Shown here: in pieces, positions 34,774-43,533 of the stretch
How positions within the stretch are numbered: position 1 is the stretch's first letter
Layout: the number at the start of each line of letters is the position of its first letter
Assembly (NCBI RefSeq): GCF_001020205.1
Contig: NZ_CP011663.1
Coordinates: 3,534,001-3,598,000, forward strand
Direction of reading: 5' to 3'
Source: Clostridium sporogenes
GTDB taxonomy: Bacteria; Bacillota; Clostridia; Clostridiales; Clostridiaceae
DNA: 64,000 nt
Notes under the pieces: generated by a model
Seen by the model: only the letters and a program-made list of their open reading frames with translations
Database searches by the model: none
Told to the model about the DNA's origin: nothing
Position numbers and translations under genes: made by a program

Positions 34774-35652
34774 ATGAGTATTTTTAAAGGTTCTGGAGTA
34801 GCTATAGTAACCCCTTTCAATGAAACTGGAGTAGATTTTACTAAACTTTCTGAACTAATAGAATGGCATATAAAATCCAAAACTGATGCTATAATAGTTT
34901 GCGGAACTACAGGTGAAGCAACTACAATGACGGAAACTGAAAGAAAAGAAACTATAAAGTTCGTAATAGATAAAGTAAATAAAAGAATTCCTGTTATAGC
35001 TGGTACTGGTAGTAATAATACTGCCGCCTCCATCGCTATGAGTAAATGGGCAGAAAGTATAGGAGTAGATGGATTATTAGTAATAACTCCATATTATAAT
35101 AAAACAACACAAAAAGGCTTAGTTAAACATTTTAAAGCTGTTTCTGATGCTGTTAATACTCCTATAATTATATATAATGTTCCTGGAAGAACAGGACTTA
35201 ATATAACCCCTGGTACTTTAAAAGAGTTATGCGAAGATAAAAACATAGTAGCTGTAAAAGAAGCTAGTGGAAATATAAGTCAAATAGCTCAAATTAAAGC
35301 TTTATGTGGTGACAAATTAGATATATATTCTGGAAACGATGATCAAATAATTCCTATATTAGCTCTTGGAGGAATAGGTGTTATTTCTGTATTAGCTAAT
35401 GTAATTCCAGAGGATGTTCATAATATGTGTGAATTATATTTAAATGGTAAGGTTAATGAAGCTTTAAAAATTCAATTAGATTCTTTAGCTCTTACTAATG
35501 CTTTATTTATAGAAACAAATCCTATACCAGTAAAAACAGCAATGAATCTTATGAACATGAAGGTAGGAGATCTAAGACTTCCTTTATGTGAAATGAATGA
35601 AAATAATTTAGAAGTATTAAAAAAAGAATTAAAAGCTTATAATTTAATGTAA
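34774..35652 (+). CDS. dapA: 4-hydroxy-tetrahydrodipicolinate synthase
   Basis: 292 residues, a TIM barrel. Motifs are the GTTGEATTMTETER phosphate/entry loop (about 43-56), Tyr in ITPYYNKTTQ, YNVPGRTG, and the Schiff-base Lys in VAVKEASGN (about 163). It condenses pyruvate and aspartate semialdehyde, the first committed step to DAP. In spore formers this also supplies dipicolinic acid. GGAGG precedes the ATG. Confidence 0.98.
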   Translation: MSIFKGSGVAIVTPFNETGVDFTKLSELIEWHIKSKTDAIIVCGTTGEATTMTETERKETIKFVIDKVNKRIPVIAGTGSNNTAASIAMSKWAESIGVDGLLVITPYYNKTTQKGLVKHFKAVSDAVNTPIIIYNVPGRTGLNITPGTLKELCEDKNIVAVKEASGNISQIAQIKALCGDKLDIYSGNDDQIIPILALGGIGVISVLANVIPEDVHNMCELYLNGKVNEALKIQLDSLALTNALFIETNPIPVKTAMNLMNMKVGDLRLPLCEMNENNLEVLKKELKAYNLM

Positions 35653-35660
35653 TATAATAT

Positions 35661-35687
35661 AAAGTGTAGAGTTTATCTCTACACTTT
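35661..35687 (+). terminator. Hairpin after dapA
   Basis: An 11-bp perfect stem AAAGTGTAGAG/CTCTACACTTT with a 5-nt loop directly follows the dapA stop. The following sequence is only weakly T-rich, so termination may be partial. Confidence 0.65.
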
Positions 35688-35717
35688 ACTATTAAAATAT
35701 CTAATAAAAAATTTAGC

Positions 35718-35896
35718 TTATCCGATGACTACCCGCTCTAATACTCCCATCGCACTCTGTGAAAGCGATTCACACCAAATCGAAGATTTAGATTTGGACT
35801 CTCTGCTTTTCTTCAAAGTGGGAGTAAAGAGCGGGTACATCCCTGGATAACGATTCCTTGACTTCAGTGGCAGTAAAAACTCTCTCTGAAGTCAAG
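35718..35896 (+). ncRNA. Structured element between dapA and dapB (unassigned)
   Basis: An extended stem is built from TTATCC/GGATAA, GATG/CATC, a 10-bp TACCCGCTCT/AGAGCGGGTA and an 8-bp TACTCCCA/TGGGAGTA (35718-35749 with 35819-35850). It encloses two hairpins: TGTGAA/TTCACA (35758-35774) and CCAAATC/GATTTGG (35775-35797). A further 11-bp hairpin CTTGACTTCAG/CTGAAGTCAAG (35857-35896) follows, 24 bases before the dapB ribosome site. It does not match the lysine riboswitch or a T-box. It could be a leader RNA or a palindromic repeat element. Confidence 0.6.
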
Positions 35897-35934
35897 AACT
35901 CTGTTTATATAATAATTTTAGAGGAGGACTTTCA

Positions 35935-36690
35935 ATGGTAAGAGTTATATTAAATGGTTCTAATGGGAAAATGGGAAAGGTTATTTGTAATTTAGCAGAA
36001 AATTATTCTAATTTAGAAATTGTAGCAGGCATAGATAAAGGTGAAGCAACTTCTTCTTTCCCTGTTTTTAATGATATAAATAAATGTAATATAGAAGCTG
36101 ATGTTATACTAGATTTTTCAAGGCCTGACGCATTAAATGGTTTGCTAAACTTTGCTACTTCAAAAAATATGCCTATAATAATATGCACTACAGGCTTTTC
36201 TGAGGAACAAATAAAACTTATAGAAGAAACTTCAAAAAAAATACCTGTTTTCAGATCTGCTAATATGTCTATAGGTATTAATATAGTCAACAATATATTA
36301 AAAAATATAAGTGCTTTTATGTATAAAAACTTTGATATAGAAATAATAGAGAAACATCATAACCAAAAAGTAGATGCTCCAAGTGGAACTGCTATTCTTC
36401 TAGGAGATACTATAAGAGGTTCCATAAAAGATGATACTAAATATACTTATGGAAGAGAAGGTAGTTCAAAGAGAACTCATGATGAAATAGGTATGCATGC
36501 TATAAGAGGTGGCACTATAGTAGGTGAACATGATGTTATATTTGCTGGAGCTGGAGAAACTATAGAAATCAAACATACAGCTTTATCTAGAGAAGTATTT
36601 GCTGTAGGCGCATTAAACGCTTGTTTATTTATGAGTGGTAAGGAAGCTGGATTATACAACATGGATAACGTAATACAAGCAGCTTTATAG
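35935..36690 (+). CDS. dapB: 4-hydroxy-tetrahydrodipicolinate reductase
   Basis: 251 residues. NAD(P)-binding NGSNGKMGKVI (about 6-16), the substrate-binding EKHHNQKVDAPSGTA block (about 142-156) and EIGMHAIRGGTIVGEHDV are visible. It reduces the DapA product to tetrahydrodipicolinate. GGAGG precedes the ATG. It is separated from dapA by the folded element, so the two may be expressed at different levels. Its end abuts the foldback element. Confidence 0.98.
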   Translation: MVRVILNGSNGKMGKVICNLAENYSNLEIVAGIDKGEATSSFPVFNDINKCNIEADVILDFSRPDALNGLLNFATSKNMPIIICTTGFSEEQIKLIEETSKKIPVFRSANMSIGINIVNNILKNISAFMYKNFDIEIIEKHHNQKVDAPSGTAILLGDTIRGSIKDDTKYTYGREGSSKRTHDEIGMHAIRGGTIVGEHDVIFAGAGETIEIKHTALSREVFAVGALNACLFMSGKEAGLYNMDNVIQAAL

Positions 36691-36699
36691 CTAAAATAT

Positions 36700-36724
36700 A
36701 AGGAAAGTGCGACGCACTTTCCTT
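36700..36724 (+). terminator. Terminator of dapB (outer hairpin, left arm)
   Basis: AAGGAAAGTGCG/CGCACTTTCCTT, nearly a continuous palindrome, 10 bases after the dapB stop. Confidence 0.75.
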
Positions 36725-37289
36725 ATTTAGAGTACAGAGTACAATGAACAGAGTATAGATAAGGAAAATTTTACTCAACTCTGTTACGTAAAATCCACAA
36801 TTATATTTTCCCTTATAGGGTATTTATGGATTTATAGGTAGATTAAAAATTTTTAGTTATTTATATTCTTTTCAGTAAGGACTTCAAAAAATTTTCGATA
36901 GAAAATTAATGCGGTAGCATGTCAAAAGACTATATTTTCATAAGATTTATAATGTATGCACTTACAATTTAAACCATTTGCAGTAGCAAACAAATTTAAT
37001 AGTGTATAGGTTATGAATAAGTAATAATTAATAAGTATAATAAATTAGAATGGCTACGCCAATTATGTTTAATTAAACTTAAATTTTTAAAACTAAATAC
37101 TATTTTTTTTAGAAAGCCTCCGGCGCTATCGCTTTTTTGAAGTCATCTATATTAAATTAAAATTTAATCTTATAATTTTTAAATCAATAATTAACTTATC
37201 ATAAATATTATAATTAAAGATTTTGTGTAGAGTAGCGGAACAAAATCATCCACATCTGTTCTCTATACTCTCTCCTCTGTACTATAAAT

Positions 37290-37314
37290 AAGGAAGTTGC
37301 GACACAACTTCCTT
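37290..37314 (-). terminator. Terminator of the aminotransferase gene (outer hairpin, right arm)
   Basis: AAGGAAGTTG/CAACTTCCTT with a 5-nt loop. It overlaps the stop codon of the - strand gene by two bases. Confidence 0.7.
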
Positions 37315-38482
37315 ATATTGTGAGTTTATTTAACCAAGATTCCATTCTATTTAAAGCTTCATTTAATTCTTCCATGCTATAGGCATAAGATATCCTAATA
37401 TGCCCTTCTCCCATTTCTCCAAAGGCTGAACCAGGAACTATAGCTACCTTAGCTTCCTTTAAAAGTCTTTCACAGAATTCTTCGCTAGTCATATTATATT
37501 TTTTTATGGAAGGAAATATATAAAAAGCACCCTTTGGAAGATAGGTATCTATGCCCATGTACTTTAATCTATCATATACAAAATCTCTTCTTTTTATAAA
37601 TTCCTCTTTCATATAAGCTACATCTTCCATACAGTATTTTAATCCTGCATAGGCTCCCCACTGACATATAGAAGGGGCACAAGACACATTATATTGATGA
37701 ACCTTTATTATAGAATTTATGAATTCATTCTTAGCACAAACATATCCTATTCTAAGACCAGTCATTGAAAACATCTTTGAAAATCCACTAACCAATATAA
37801 CCTTATCTTTTATATCTTCATACTGAGCTATAGAATAATATTTCTCCTCAAAACATAAGGAACTGTATATTTCATCACTTATTACTATAATATTATTTTC
37901 TTTTATTATTTTATATAATTTATAATTATCTTCTTTAGAAAGTATAGCCCCTGTGGGATTAGATGGATAAGATAACACCATAACTTTAGGTTTTTCCTTT
38001 TGTAATATATTTTCTAAATTTGAAAAATCTATAGAAAAATCATTTTTCAATTTATAATTTAATATTTCTCCCCCTAATAGTTTTACACAGCTTTCATAAG
38101 CTGGATATGCAGGTGACGGTATTAAAACTTTGTCTCCTTCATTCAATAGTGTAGAAAATACACACATTAATCCCTCGCTACCACCTACAGTTACACATAT
38201 TTCTTCTGCATTATAATTAATATCCATAATTTTAAGATATCTTTCTATTTCTAATCTCAAATCTCTTAATCCTGCATTAGATGTATAGGTCGTTTTATCT
38301 TCTTCTATGGCATTTATTAATTCCTTTTTTATTCTGCTTGGCACTTTAAAATCTGGTTGACCTAAGGTTAATGAAATAACATCCTTATAATTTAAAACCT
38401 TATTAAAAAATCTTCTTATTCCAGAAATCTCAATTCTTTGAACTTTTTTAGAGATAACTTCTTGAGTTTTCATATAATCCAT
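37313..38482 (-). CDS. PLP-dependent aminotransferase, probable N-acetyl-LL-DAP aminotransferase
   Basis: 389 residues, fold-type I class I/II aminotransferase. Visible are LTLGQPDFKVP (about 38), the cofactor loop VTVGGSEGL (about 98), SYPSNPTGA and VISDEIYSSL. The Schiff-base Lys lies in SGFSKMFSMTGLRIGY (about 235) and the C-terminal carboxylate Arg in HIRISYA. Position between dapB and dapH makes the PatA-type reaction of the acetylated DAP pathway the likely role. Other amino acid substrates remain possible. The listed start has a poor ribosome site, and Met4 (38473) is an alternative. It is transcribed against dapB and away from dapH. Confidence 0.85.
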   Translation of the reverse strand: MDYMKTQEVISKKVQRIEISGIRRFFNKVLNYKDVISLTLGQPDFKVPSRIKKELINAIEEDKTTYTSNAGLRDLRLEIERYLKIMDINYNAEEICVTVGGSEGLMCVFSTLLNEGDKVLIPSPAYPAYESCVKLLGGEILNYKLKNDFSIDFSNLENILQKEKPKVMVLSYPSNPTGAILSKEDNYKLYKIIKENNIIVISDEIYSSLCFEEKYYSIAQYEDIKDKVILVSGFSKMFSMTGLRIGYVCAKNEFINSIIKVHQYNVSCAPSICQWGAYAGLKYCMEDVAYMKEEFIKRRDFVYDRLKYMGIDTYLPKGAFYIFPSIKKYNMTSEEFCERLLKEAKVAIVPGSAFGEMGEGHIRISYAYSMEELNEALNRMESWLNKLTI

Positions 38483-38749
38483 TAAAGTATTACCATGTTA
38501 CGGAAATTAAACAAACCATAACTTTTCCTTTCTTTTTATATTTTTGCTATTTTAAAATCGATATGTTTTATTAAATCTCAATAATAATTTACAAGATTTA
38601 ATTCCATATATTCTTAATGATTTTTCTTCTAATATTTCTACTTATTATACTATAATTTTACTATTATTTTCATATATATTAAATACCCCCTTTATTTAAA
38701 CATTAATATTTATTATAATAGTGTTATTATAAAATAAGGAGGAAAGATA

Positions 38750-39460
38750 ATGAGTTACAATTTAACAGATCCATATGAAATAGCTAAATACATAAAAGAA
38801 GCTAAAAAATCAACTCCTATCAAGGCCTACATAGAAGGAGATCTTTCAGACTGTGATTTTACAAACATAGAAAAATTTAATAGTGGTGATTTATATATAT
38901 TATTTGGTGAATCAGAAGAAATATTAGTTCTTATAGAAAAAAATAAGAATAAAATAAAAAATTGTAGAATAGAACAAGATAGAAGAAAATCTGCAATCCC
39001 TTTACTTGATATGCTTAAAGTAAATGCTAGAATAGAACCTGGTGCTATAATAAGAGATAAAGTTATAATAGGTGAAAACGCTGTTATTATGATGGGTGCC
39101 GTTATAAATATAGGTGCTGAAATAGGAGAGGAAACTATGGTAGATATGAACGCTGTAGTTGGTGCTAGAGGAAAGCTTGGTAAAAATGTACATTTAGGTG
39201 CTGGTGCTGTAGTTGCTGGTGTTTTAGAACCACCTAGCAGTAACCCTTGCACTATTGAAGATAATGTTCTTATCGGAGCAAATGCTGTTATATTAGAAGG
39301 CGTAAAAATTGGTAAAGGTTCTGTAGTAGCTGCAGGCTCTATAGTTACTACTGATGTACCAGAAAATGTAGTAGTCGCTGGTGCTCCGGCTAAAATAATA
39401 AAAGAAGTAGATGTAAAGACTAAAGATAAAACTAAACTTTTAGATGATTTAAGAAAATAG
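38750..39460 (+). CDS. dapH: Tetrahydrodipicolinate N-acetyltransferase
   Basis: 236 residues. A small N-terminal DapH domain (1-80) is followed by left-handed beta-helix hexapeptide repeats from about 88 (ARIEPGAIIRDKVIIGENAVIMMGAVINIGAEIGEE...). The GAGAVVAG and KIGKGSVVAAGSIVTTDVPENVVVAGAPAK motifs of acyltransferases follow. It acetylates tetrahydrodipicolinate using acetyl-CoA, which marks this organism's lysine route as the acetylase branch. AAGGAGGAAAG is well placed before the ATG. Confidence 0.96.
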   Translation: MSYNLTDPYEIAKYIKEAKKSTPIKAYIEGDLSDCDFTNIEKFNSGDLYILFGESEEILVLIEKNKNKIKNCRIEQDRRKSAIPLLDMLKVNARIEPGAIIRDKVIIGENAVIMMGAVINIGAEIGEETMVDMNAVVGARGKLGKNVHLGAGAVVAGVLEPPSSNPCTIEDNVLIGANAVILEGVKIGKGSVVAAGSIVTTDVPENVVVAGAPAKIIKEVDVKTKDKTKLLDDLRK

Positions 39461-39540
39461 ATTTATAATATCTAATTTTTAAAACTATCTTTTATACTTA
39501 AACCATTGTTCTATTAATTCATTTGAATTTACTTGAAAAT

Positions 39541-39571
39541 AGTATGTACAACCTTAAAAGTTGTACATACT
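39541..39571. terminator. Bidirectional terminator
   Basis: A 12-bp perfect stem AGTATGTACAAC/GTTGTACATACT with a 7-nt loop and a T-run on the + strand. It lies between the convergent dapH and SSB-like genes. Confidence 0.88.
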
Positions 39572-39576
39572 ATTTT

Positions 39577-40287
39577 TTATGCATGTTTTTCTTTTATATT
39601 ATCCATAAAATTCTTTTCTTCGTAATTTTCTTCATAGCTTTCTTCATAACCATTATTATCTGCTTGTTCATCTCCTACTCTCTCCATCTTTGATATAGAA
39701 ACCTCATAAGCTACCTTAGTAATGGTTTTATCCTCTGAAATTCTCTTTTGGTAATATCTACTTTGTAATCTTCCCCAAACTCTTATATTATCTCCTACTT
39801 GTAAAGTTTTACAGAATCTAGCATTTCTTCCCCAAGATATATTAGGGATATAATCTGACTTGTTATAAGGTCTATTTACTGCTAACAATAAATCAGCAAT
39901 TTCCCTACCGAAGGGAGTTGTCCTATATACAGGCTCTTTACATATATATCCATCCAAAAATATTTCATTAGGATTCTTACTTCTTTCAATACAATATTCT
40001 ATGTTTCTAGCAAATACAGTTAATATAAGTCTATTACTTCCATCTACAAATTTATTATAAGATCTTAGCTGGCCTTCTACTATAATGTCCATACCTACTT
40101 TTAGTTCCATATCTGCTAACAATCTTTCAGATACAGTTATATTTAATATATCTGATACATCGCTTAATCTTGGAACTTCCATTTTAAAATTATAAAATCC
40201 TTCTCCGTACATTTCGTGACTGAATTCTAAATCCTCAACCACCGTTCCCTCTAAATAAATTTTATTGTTTAACATTAAATTGTCCAT
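39577..40287 (-). CDS. Single-strand DNA-binding-like protein with two OB folds
   Basis: The start chosen is ATG 40287, five bases after AGAGGGG; the preceding in-frame ATG (40290) is only two bases away, and one at 40323 is before the ribosome site. 236 residues. Two OB-fold segments are visible: about 8-100 (IYLEGTVVEDLEFSHE ... NRLILTVFARNIEY) and about 108-205 (FLDGYICKEPVYRTTPFGREIADLLLAVNRPY ... VAYEVSISKMERV). The second carries the typical SSB T-P-F/G-R-x-I core. A Glu/Asn/Tyr-rich tail follows without the DIPF tip of replicative SSB. It probably binds single-stranded DNA in a specialised role. Confidence 0.8.
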   Translation of the reverse strand: MDNLMLNNKIYLEGTVVEDLEFSHEMYGEGFYNFKMEVPRLSDVSDILNITVSERLLADMELKVGMDIIVEGQLRSYNKFVDGSNRLILTVFARNIEYCIERSKNPNEIFLDGYICKEPVYRTTPFGREIADLLLAVNRPYNKSDYIPNISWGRNARFCKTLQVGDNIRVWGRLQSRYYQKRISEDKTITKVAYEVSISKMERVGDEQADNNGYEESYEENYEEKNFMDNIKEKHA

Positions 40288-40367
40288 CATAACCCCTCTT
40301 TCCCTTAGTTTCAATTCATTCATACAACATATATTTATTATTTATATATCTAAAATATGCCATAAAG

Positions 40368-40865
40368 TTAAAATTTATTTATAGAATTAAATATTTTACT
40401 CTCTATATTAGAAATATGTACTCCTTGTATTAAAGCAATAGTTATAATAACCATATAAGCATAAAGACAACTTTCATCTTTATAATAAATGTTTAATGGC
40501 ATCTCTTGTGGTTCTATTATATTTTCATTATATATGCTTATATATCTTTGAATACAATAGACAATTCCTATATTTTCTTGTTCCAAACTAGATAAAGTAA
40601 TAGTGTTTTTATTTCCCAATCCATAAGTTATAACAACACCTTTTATATCTACATTTTTATTTTTAAACAAATCCATATTTATAAAACAATATTCACAATC
40701 TATTCCATCATATTCAAAATTAATATCTCTATTTATTACTATGTATTCACTATTTGCTAAAGTATTTTCCCTTGAACAATCCAAATCTAAATCTAATATT
40801 TTTATCATATTATGAATATGCCCTACAAAATTTTCATCCTCTGAATATATACATATTTTTTTCAT
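40368..40865 (-). CDS. Unknown small protein with a hairpin-adjacent ribosome site
   Basis: The start is ATG 40865 (MKKICIYSEDENFVGHIHN), eight bases after AGGAG; the GTG at 40874 overlaps that site. 165 residues. The opening resembles the first strand and helix of a receiver or CheY-like fold, but the conserved Asp and Lys set is not evident. The C-terminal part has a hydrophobic segment (YAYMVIITIALIQGVHIS) that may be a membrane helix or buried. I do not recognise the family. It lies 80 bases downstream of the SSB-like start, codirectional with that gene. Confidence 0.6.
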   Translation of the reverse strand: MKKICIYSEDENFVGHIHNMIKILDLDLDCSRENTLANSEYIVINRDINFEYDGIDCEYCFINMDLFKNKNVDIKGVVITYGLGNKNTITLSSLEQENIGIVYCIQRYISIYNENIIEPQEMPLNIYYKDESCLYAYMVIITIALIQGVHISNIESKIFNSINKF

Positions 40866-40876
40866 TTTACACACTC

Positions 40877-40912
40877 CTGAAGAAAATAACTATTTTTAGT
40901 TATTTTCTTCAG
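40877..40912 (-). promoter_or_regulatory. 16-bp perfect hairpin touching the ribosome site of the unknown gene
   Basis: CTGAAGAAAATAACTA pairs perfectly with TAGTTATTTTCTTCAG around a TTTT loop. On the - strand the stem's last bases (CAG) begin the CAGGAG ribosome site. It could control access of the ribosome. Confidence 0.65.
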
Positions 40913-41063
40913 TTTACAATATTTTATTCCCCTGTAATTTTATTATTGATTTATCATAATATTATATCTTTTGTATATTAACCACCCTCTTTAGTAAAAA
41001 TATTACACCTATACTACATTTTCTATATTTTTTTAAATATTCCTTCATTTTATAATTTAAACT

Positions 41064-41816
41064 TTAATTCTTTTTTTGTACTCCTGCTGAATCTATATAA
41101 TAATTTTCTTTATATATTAAATCCCCTACCTTTACAAATTGAAATCCATTTTCTTTTAATTCCTTAATTATCCTTGGTAAGTTATCTGGAGTGTATTTAG
41201 CTGTATTATGGAAAAGTAATATGGACCCAGGTTTAGTCTTTTTTATAATTCTTTCATATTCTAAATCTGCACCTTGTTCTTTCCAATCAATACTATCCAC
41301 ATCCCATTGTATAGAACATAATCCCATTTTATTTACTATATCCACAGCTTCATCATTATAATACCCTCCTGGAAATCTAAATAATTTAGTACCTTCTCCA
41401 GTTATTCTTCTTATATTAGCATCATTAATATTGATATCTTTTACTATTTTTTCTTTAGATATTATACTCATATTAGGATGACTATGAGAATGATTGCCTA
41501 TCTCGTGTCCTTTACTATGAATTTCTTTTACTTTCTTAGGATTTTGCTCTATCCAATCTCCTACTAAAAAAAAGGTAGCTTTAACATCATTTTCATCTAA
41601 AATATCTAATATTTTTTCTATATATTCGTCTCCTCTACTAACATCAAAAGTCAAAGATATTTTATTTTCTTTTGTATCAACTCTATATATTGGCACTTTA
41701 TTCCTAATATTTAATGAAGCATTTTGTCCTCTTCCATTAATAAAAAAAGACATACTTATGGCTAAAACTAATAATAGTAAAGAAAATACCATTCTCTTTT
41801 TAAATTTATCTTTCAT
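41064..41816 (-). CDS. Polysaccharide deacetylase, PdaB-like
   Basis: The start is ATG 41816, six bases after GGAGG; an upstream Met (41846) lies before the ribosome site. 250 residues. A short cytoplasmic KDKFKKR and one hydrophobic segment (about 8-26) anchor it outside the membrane. The NodB domain has TFDVSRGDEY (motif 1), GNHSHSHPNMS (motif 2, metal His), FRFPGGYYN (motif 3), WDVDSIDW and LLFHNT (motif 5). Motif 1 lacks the usual TFDDGP, as in the sporulation protein PdaB, whose Asp pattern is also unusual. A role in spore cortex or wall maturation is therefore inferred. Confidence 0.87.
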   Translation of the reverse strand: MKDKFKKRMVFSLLLLVLAISMSFFINGRGQNASLNIRNKVPIYRVDTKENKISLTFDVSRGDEYIEKILDILDENDVKATFFLVGDWIEQNPKKVKEIHSKGHEIGNHSHSHPNMSIISKEKIVKDININDANIRRITGEGTKLFRFPGGYYNDEAVDIVNKMGLCSIQWDVDSIDWKEQGADLEYERIIKKTKPGSILLFHNTAKYTPDNLPRIIKELKENGFQFVKVGDLIYKENYYIDSAGVQKKN

Positions 41817-41979
41817 TTTATTCCTCCAAACTAAATATTTCTTCATGTTTATTTATATAAAATATATTTTTTTATATGCATTAAATAATTATTTTTTATT
41901 CATTAAAGTAATTTACACTTAATTTTTATGATATAATTATATATAAATTATTTTAACTAAACTTTGGGGAGGAAATTTG

Positions 41980-42507
41980 ATGTTTGATGATGCTTTAGAA
42001 TTAGCTGAAAATAAATTGCTGATTCTTTATGTATTTAATAGATTAGACCTTTCTATCTCTAATAATAAAATAACCGAAATTATATTAGAAAATAATCTAA
42101 TTAATTATTTTACTTTACAGCAATATCTATCCGAACTTGCATCTTCTGGCTTTATTAAGAATACAGATCAACATAAAATAATAATTACAGAAAAAGGCAA
42201 CCGTGTTCTCTCAATGTTTATAGATAGAATTAGTGAAGATAAAATTGAATCTATAAATAATTATTTAGACTCTAAATTAAATTCGATAAAAAAAGAAGTT
42301 AATATCATGGCTGATTATACCTTAGAAAACAAAGATACCTTCTTAGTAAGGTTAAAAGCCACTGAAAATAACTTCTTATTAATGGATATAAAGTTATCTG
42401 TAAATTCAAATAAAGAAGCAAAAGAAATCTGTTCTAAGTGGAAAGAAAATTCTAGTGCAATGTATTCACAAATATTAAACATTTTAAAATCAACAAATGA
42501 CAATTGA
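41980..42507 (+). CDS. DUF4364 family protein
   Basis: The start is ATG 41980, seven bases after GGGGAGG; the preceding TTG is too close. 175 residues. The N-terminal 70 residues form a winged-helix-like segment (LAENKLLILYVFNRLDLSI ... LQQYLSELASSGFIKN ... ITEKGNRVLSMF), and an alpha/beta domain follows. The family is widespread in Clostridia and its role is unknown; the fold suggests a regulator. Its terminator lies inside the 3' end of the convergent gene. Confidence 0.82.
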   Translation: MFDDALELAENKLLILYVFNRLDLSISNNKITEIILENNLINYFTLQQYLSELASSGFIKNTDQHKIIITEKGNRVLSMFIDRISEDKIESINNYLDSKLNSIKKEVNIMADYTLENKDTFLVRLKATENNFLLMDIKLSVNSNKEAKEICSKWKENSSAMYSQILNILKSTNDN

Positions 42508-42509
42508 TA

Positions 42510-43394
42510 TTATAATACTAAAATACCTGTAGGTTCTCCACCTATAGGTATATATTTTTTATTGTTAGTTCTAATATTTATCTTTAAAAATAAATTTTTA
42601 TAATTATCTCCCACATAAATATTATCTTTTATTTTACACACTCCTCGAGGCATGCCACCAACAATTATATCTTTTATTTTTTCATAGTAATTTATATCAA
42701 TCAAACTAATAGTACCATCACCAAAATTAGAAACTATACATAACTTCTCATCAACGCACATATCAACTGGTGAATTTCCTACAGGAATTCTATATAAAAG
42801 TTTATAATTTTTTCTAGATATTATACTTATACTTCCTTTATAATCAGAACCTAAATTGCTTTCACATACTAATATATATTTACCGTCTACTGTGAAAACA
42901 GCTTTTGTTGGATAAGATCCAACTCTTATATTTTTCACTCTATTTTCTTCTTTACAATCTATTAATGTTATACTATCTGTTCCCATATTTGATATCATTA
43001 ATATTTCTTTCTGTTTATCAATAACTATGCTATGTGGTAAATCTCCGCAAGGTATTTGTTTTAAAATTTTCTTTTTAACCATGTCAAATACAGTTACATT
43101 GTTTAGATCACCACAAATAACATAGGCTTTATCTCCATATGCAACTACATCATTACAATGCATTCCTATAAAATAATTTTCAACTTCTCTTCCTAATTTT
43201 CCATCTACTACAGAAAGAGAATTACTATAACTATTAGCTACTAGCAATTTATCATTATATACACATATACCATGAGGCCCTATTCTAGTGGATGCTTCAT
43301 TATTTAGGGTTATTTTGTTTTCTTCTTTAAAATTATCTATAGAAACCTTAGAAATACAATCTGTAGATGTATTGCATACATAAATATACCTCAT
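42510..43394 (-). CDS. YVTN/YncE-type beta-propeller protein
   Basis: 294 residues with six to seven repeats of about 40-45 residues, each with the pattern G-x-x-P-x-x-x ... V-x-N-x-x-x-x-S-I-x-x-I-D. Examples are VANSYSNSLSVVD, ISNMGTDSITLID and VSNFGDGTISLID. No signal peptide is visible, so it is likely cytosolic, unlike many YVTN proteins. Such propellers bind ligands or proteins; the function is unknown. It has no partner gene nearby. Confidence 0.85.
   Translation of the reverse strand: MRYIYVCNTSTDCISKVSIDNFKEENKITLNNEASTRIGPHGICVYNDKLLVANSYSNSLSVVDGKLGREVENYFIGMHCNDVVAYGDKAYVICGDLNNVTVFDMVKKKILKQIPCGDLPHSIVIDKQKEILMISNMGTDSITLIDCKEENRVKNIRVGSYPTKAVFTVDGKYILVCESNLGSDYKGSISIISRKNYKLLYRIPVGNSPVDMCVDEKLCIVSNFGDGTISLIDINYYEKIKDIIVGGMPRGVCKIKDNIYVGDNYKNLFLKINIRTNNKKYIPIGGEPTGILVL
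42523..42557 (+). terminator. Terminator embedded in the convergent gene's 3' coding end
   Basis: A 12-bp stem ATACCTGTAGGT/ACCTATAGGTAT (one G-U pair) with a 5-nt loop and a T-rich tail follows the DUF4364 gene. It lies wholly within the last codons of the - strand propeller gene. Confidence 0.75.
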
Positions 43395-43533
43395 TTTATC
43401 ACCCCTCGCTCTATAATATAATATGTGAAAAATAGCTAATTTGGTGATAAATCTTTTATGTTGAGCAATAAAGTTTTATATTATATAATAATATTTGTAT
43501 TATTTAACATTTCAATAGAAAGGAGCTATAAAT

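Larger units (their letters stand above)
36699..37315. mobile_element. Foldback (long inverted-repeat) element between dapB and the aminotransferase
   Basis: Two inverted arms of about 95 bp (36700-36794 and 37219-37314) carry the same modules in mirror order. Each has a hairpin AAGGAA...TTCCTT at the outer end, a spacer with AGTACAGAG and GAGTATAG, and a second hairpin (ATTTTAC/GTAAAAT or GATTTTGT/ACAAAATC). An inner inverted pair GACTTCAAAAAA (36880-36891 with 37133-37144) lies within. There is no ORF. The outer hairpins double as terminators for the two convergent genes. Confidence 0.65.

Noticed and set aside
36730..37285. A hidden gene in the 560-bp dapB-aminotransferase gap
   Set aside because: All frames are broken by frequent stops; the interval is explained by inverted-repeat arms.
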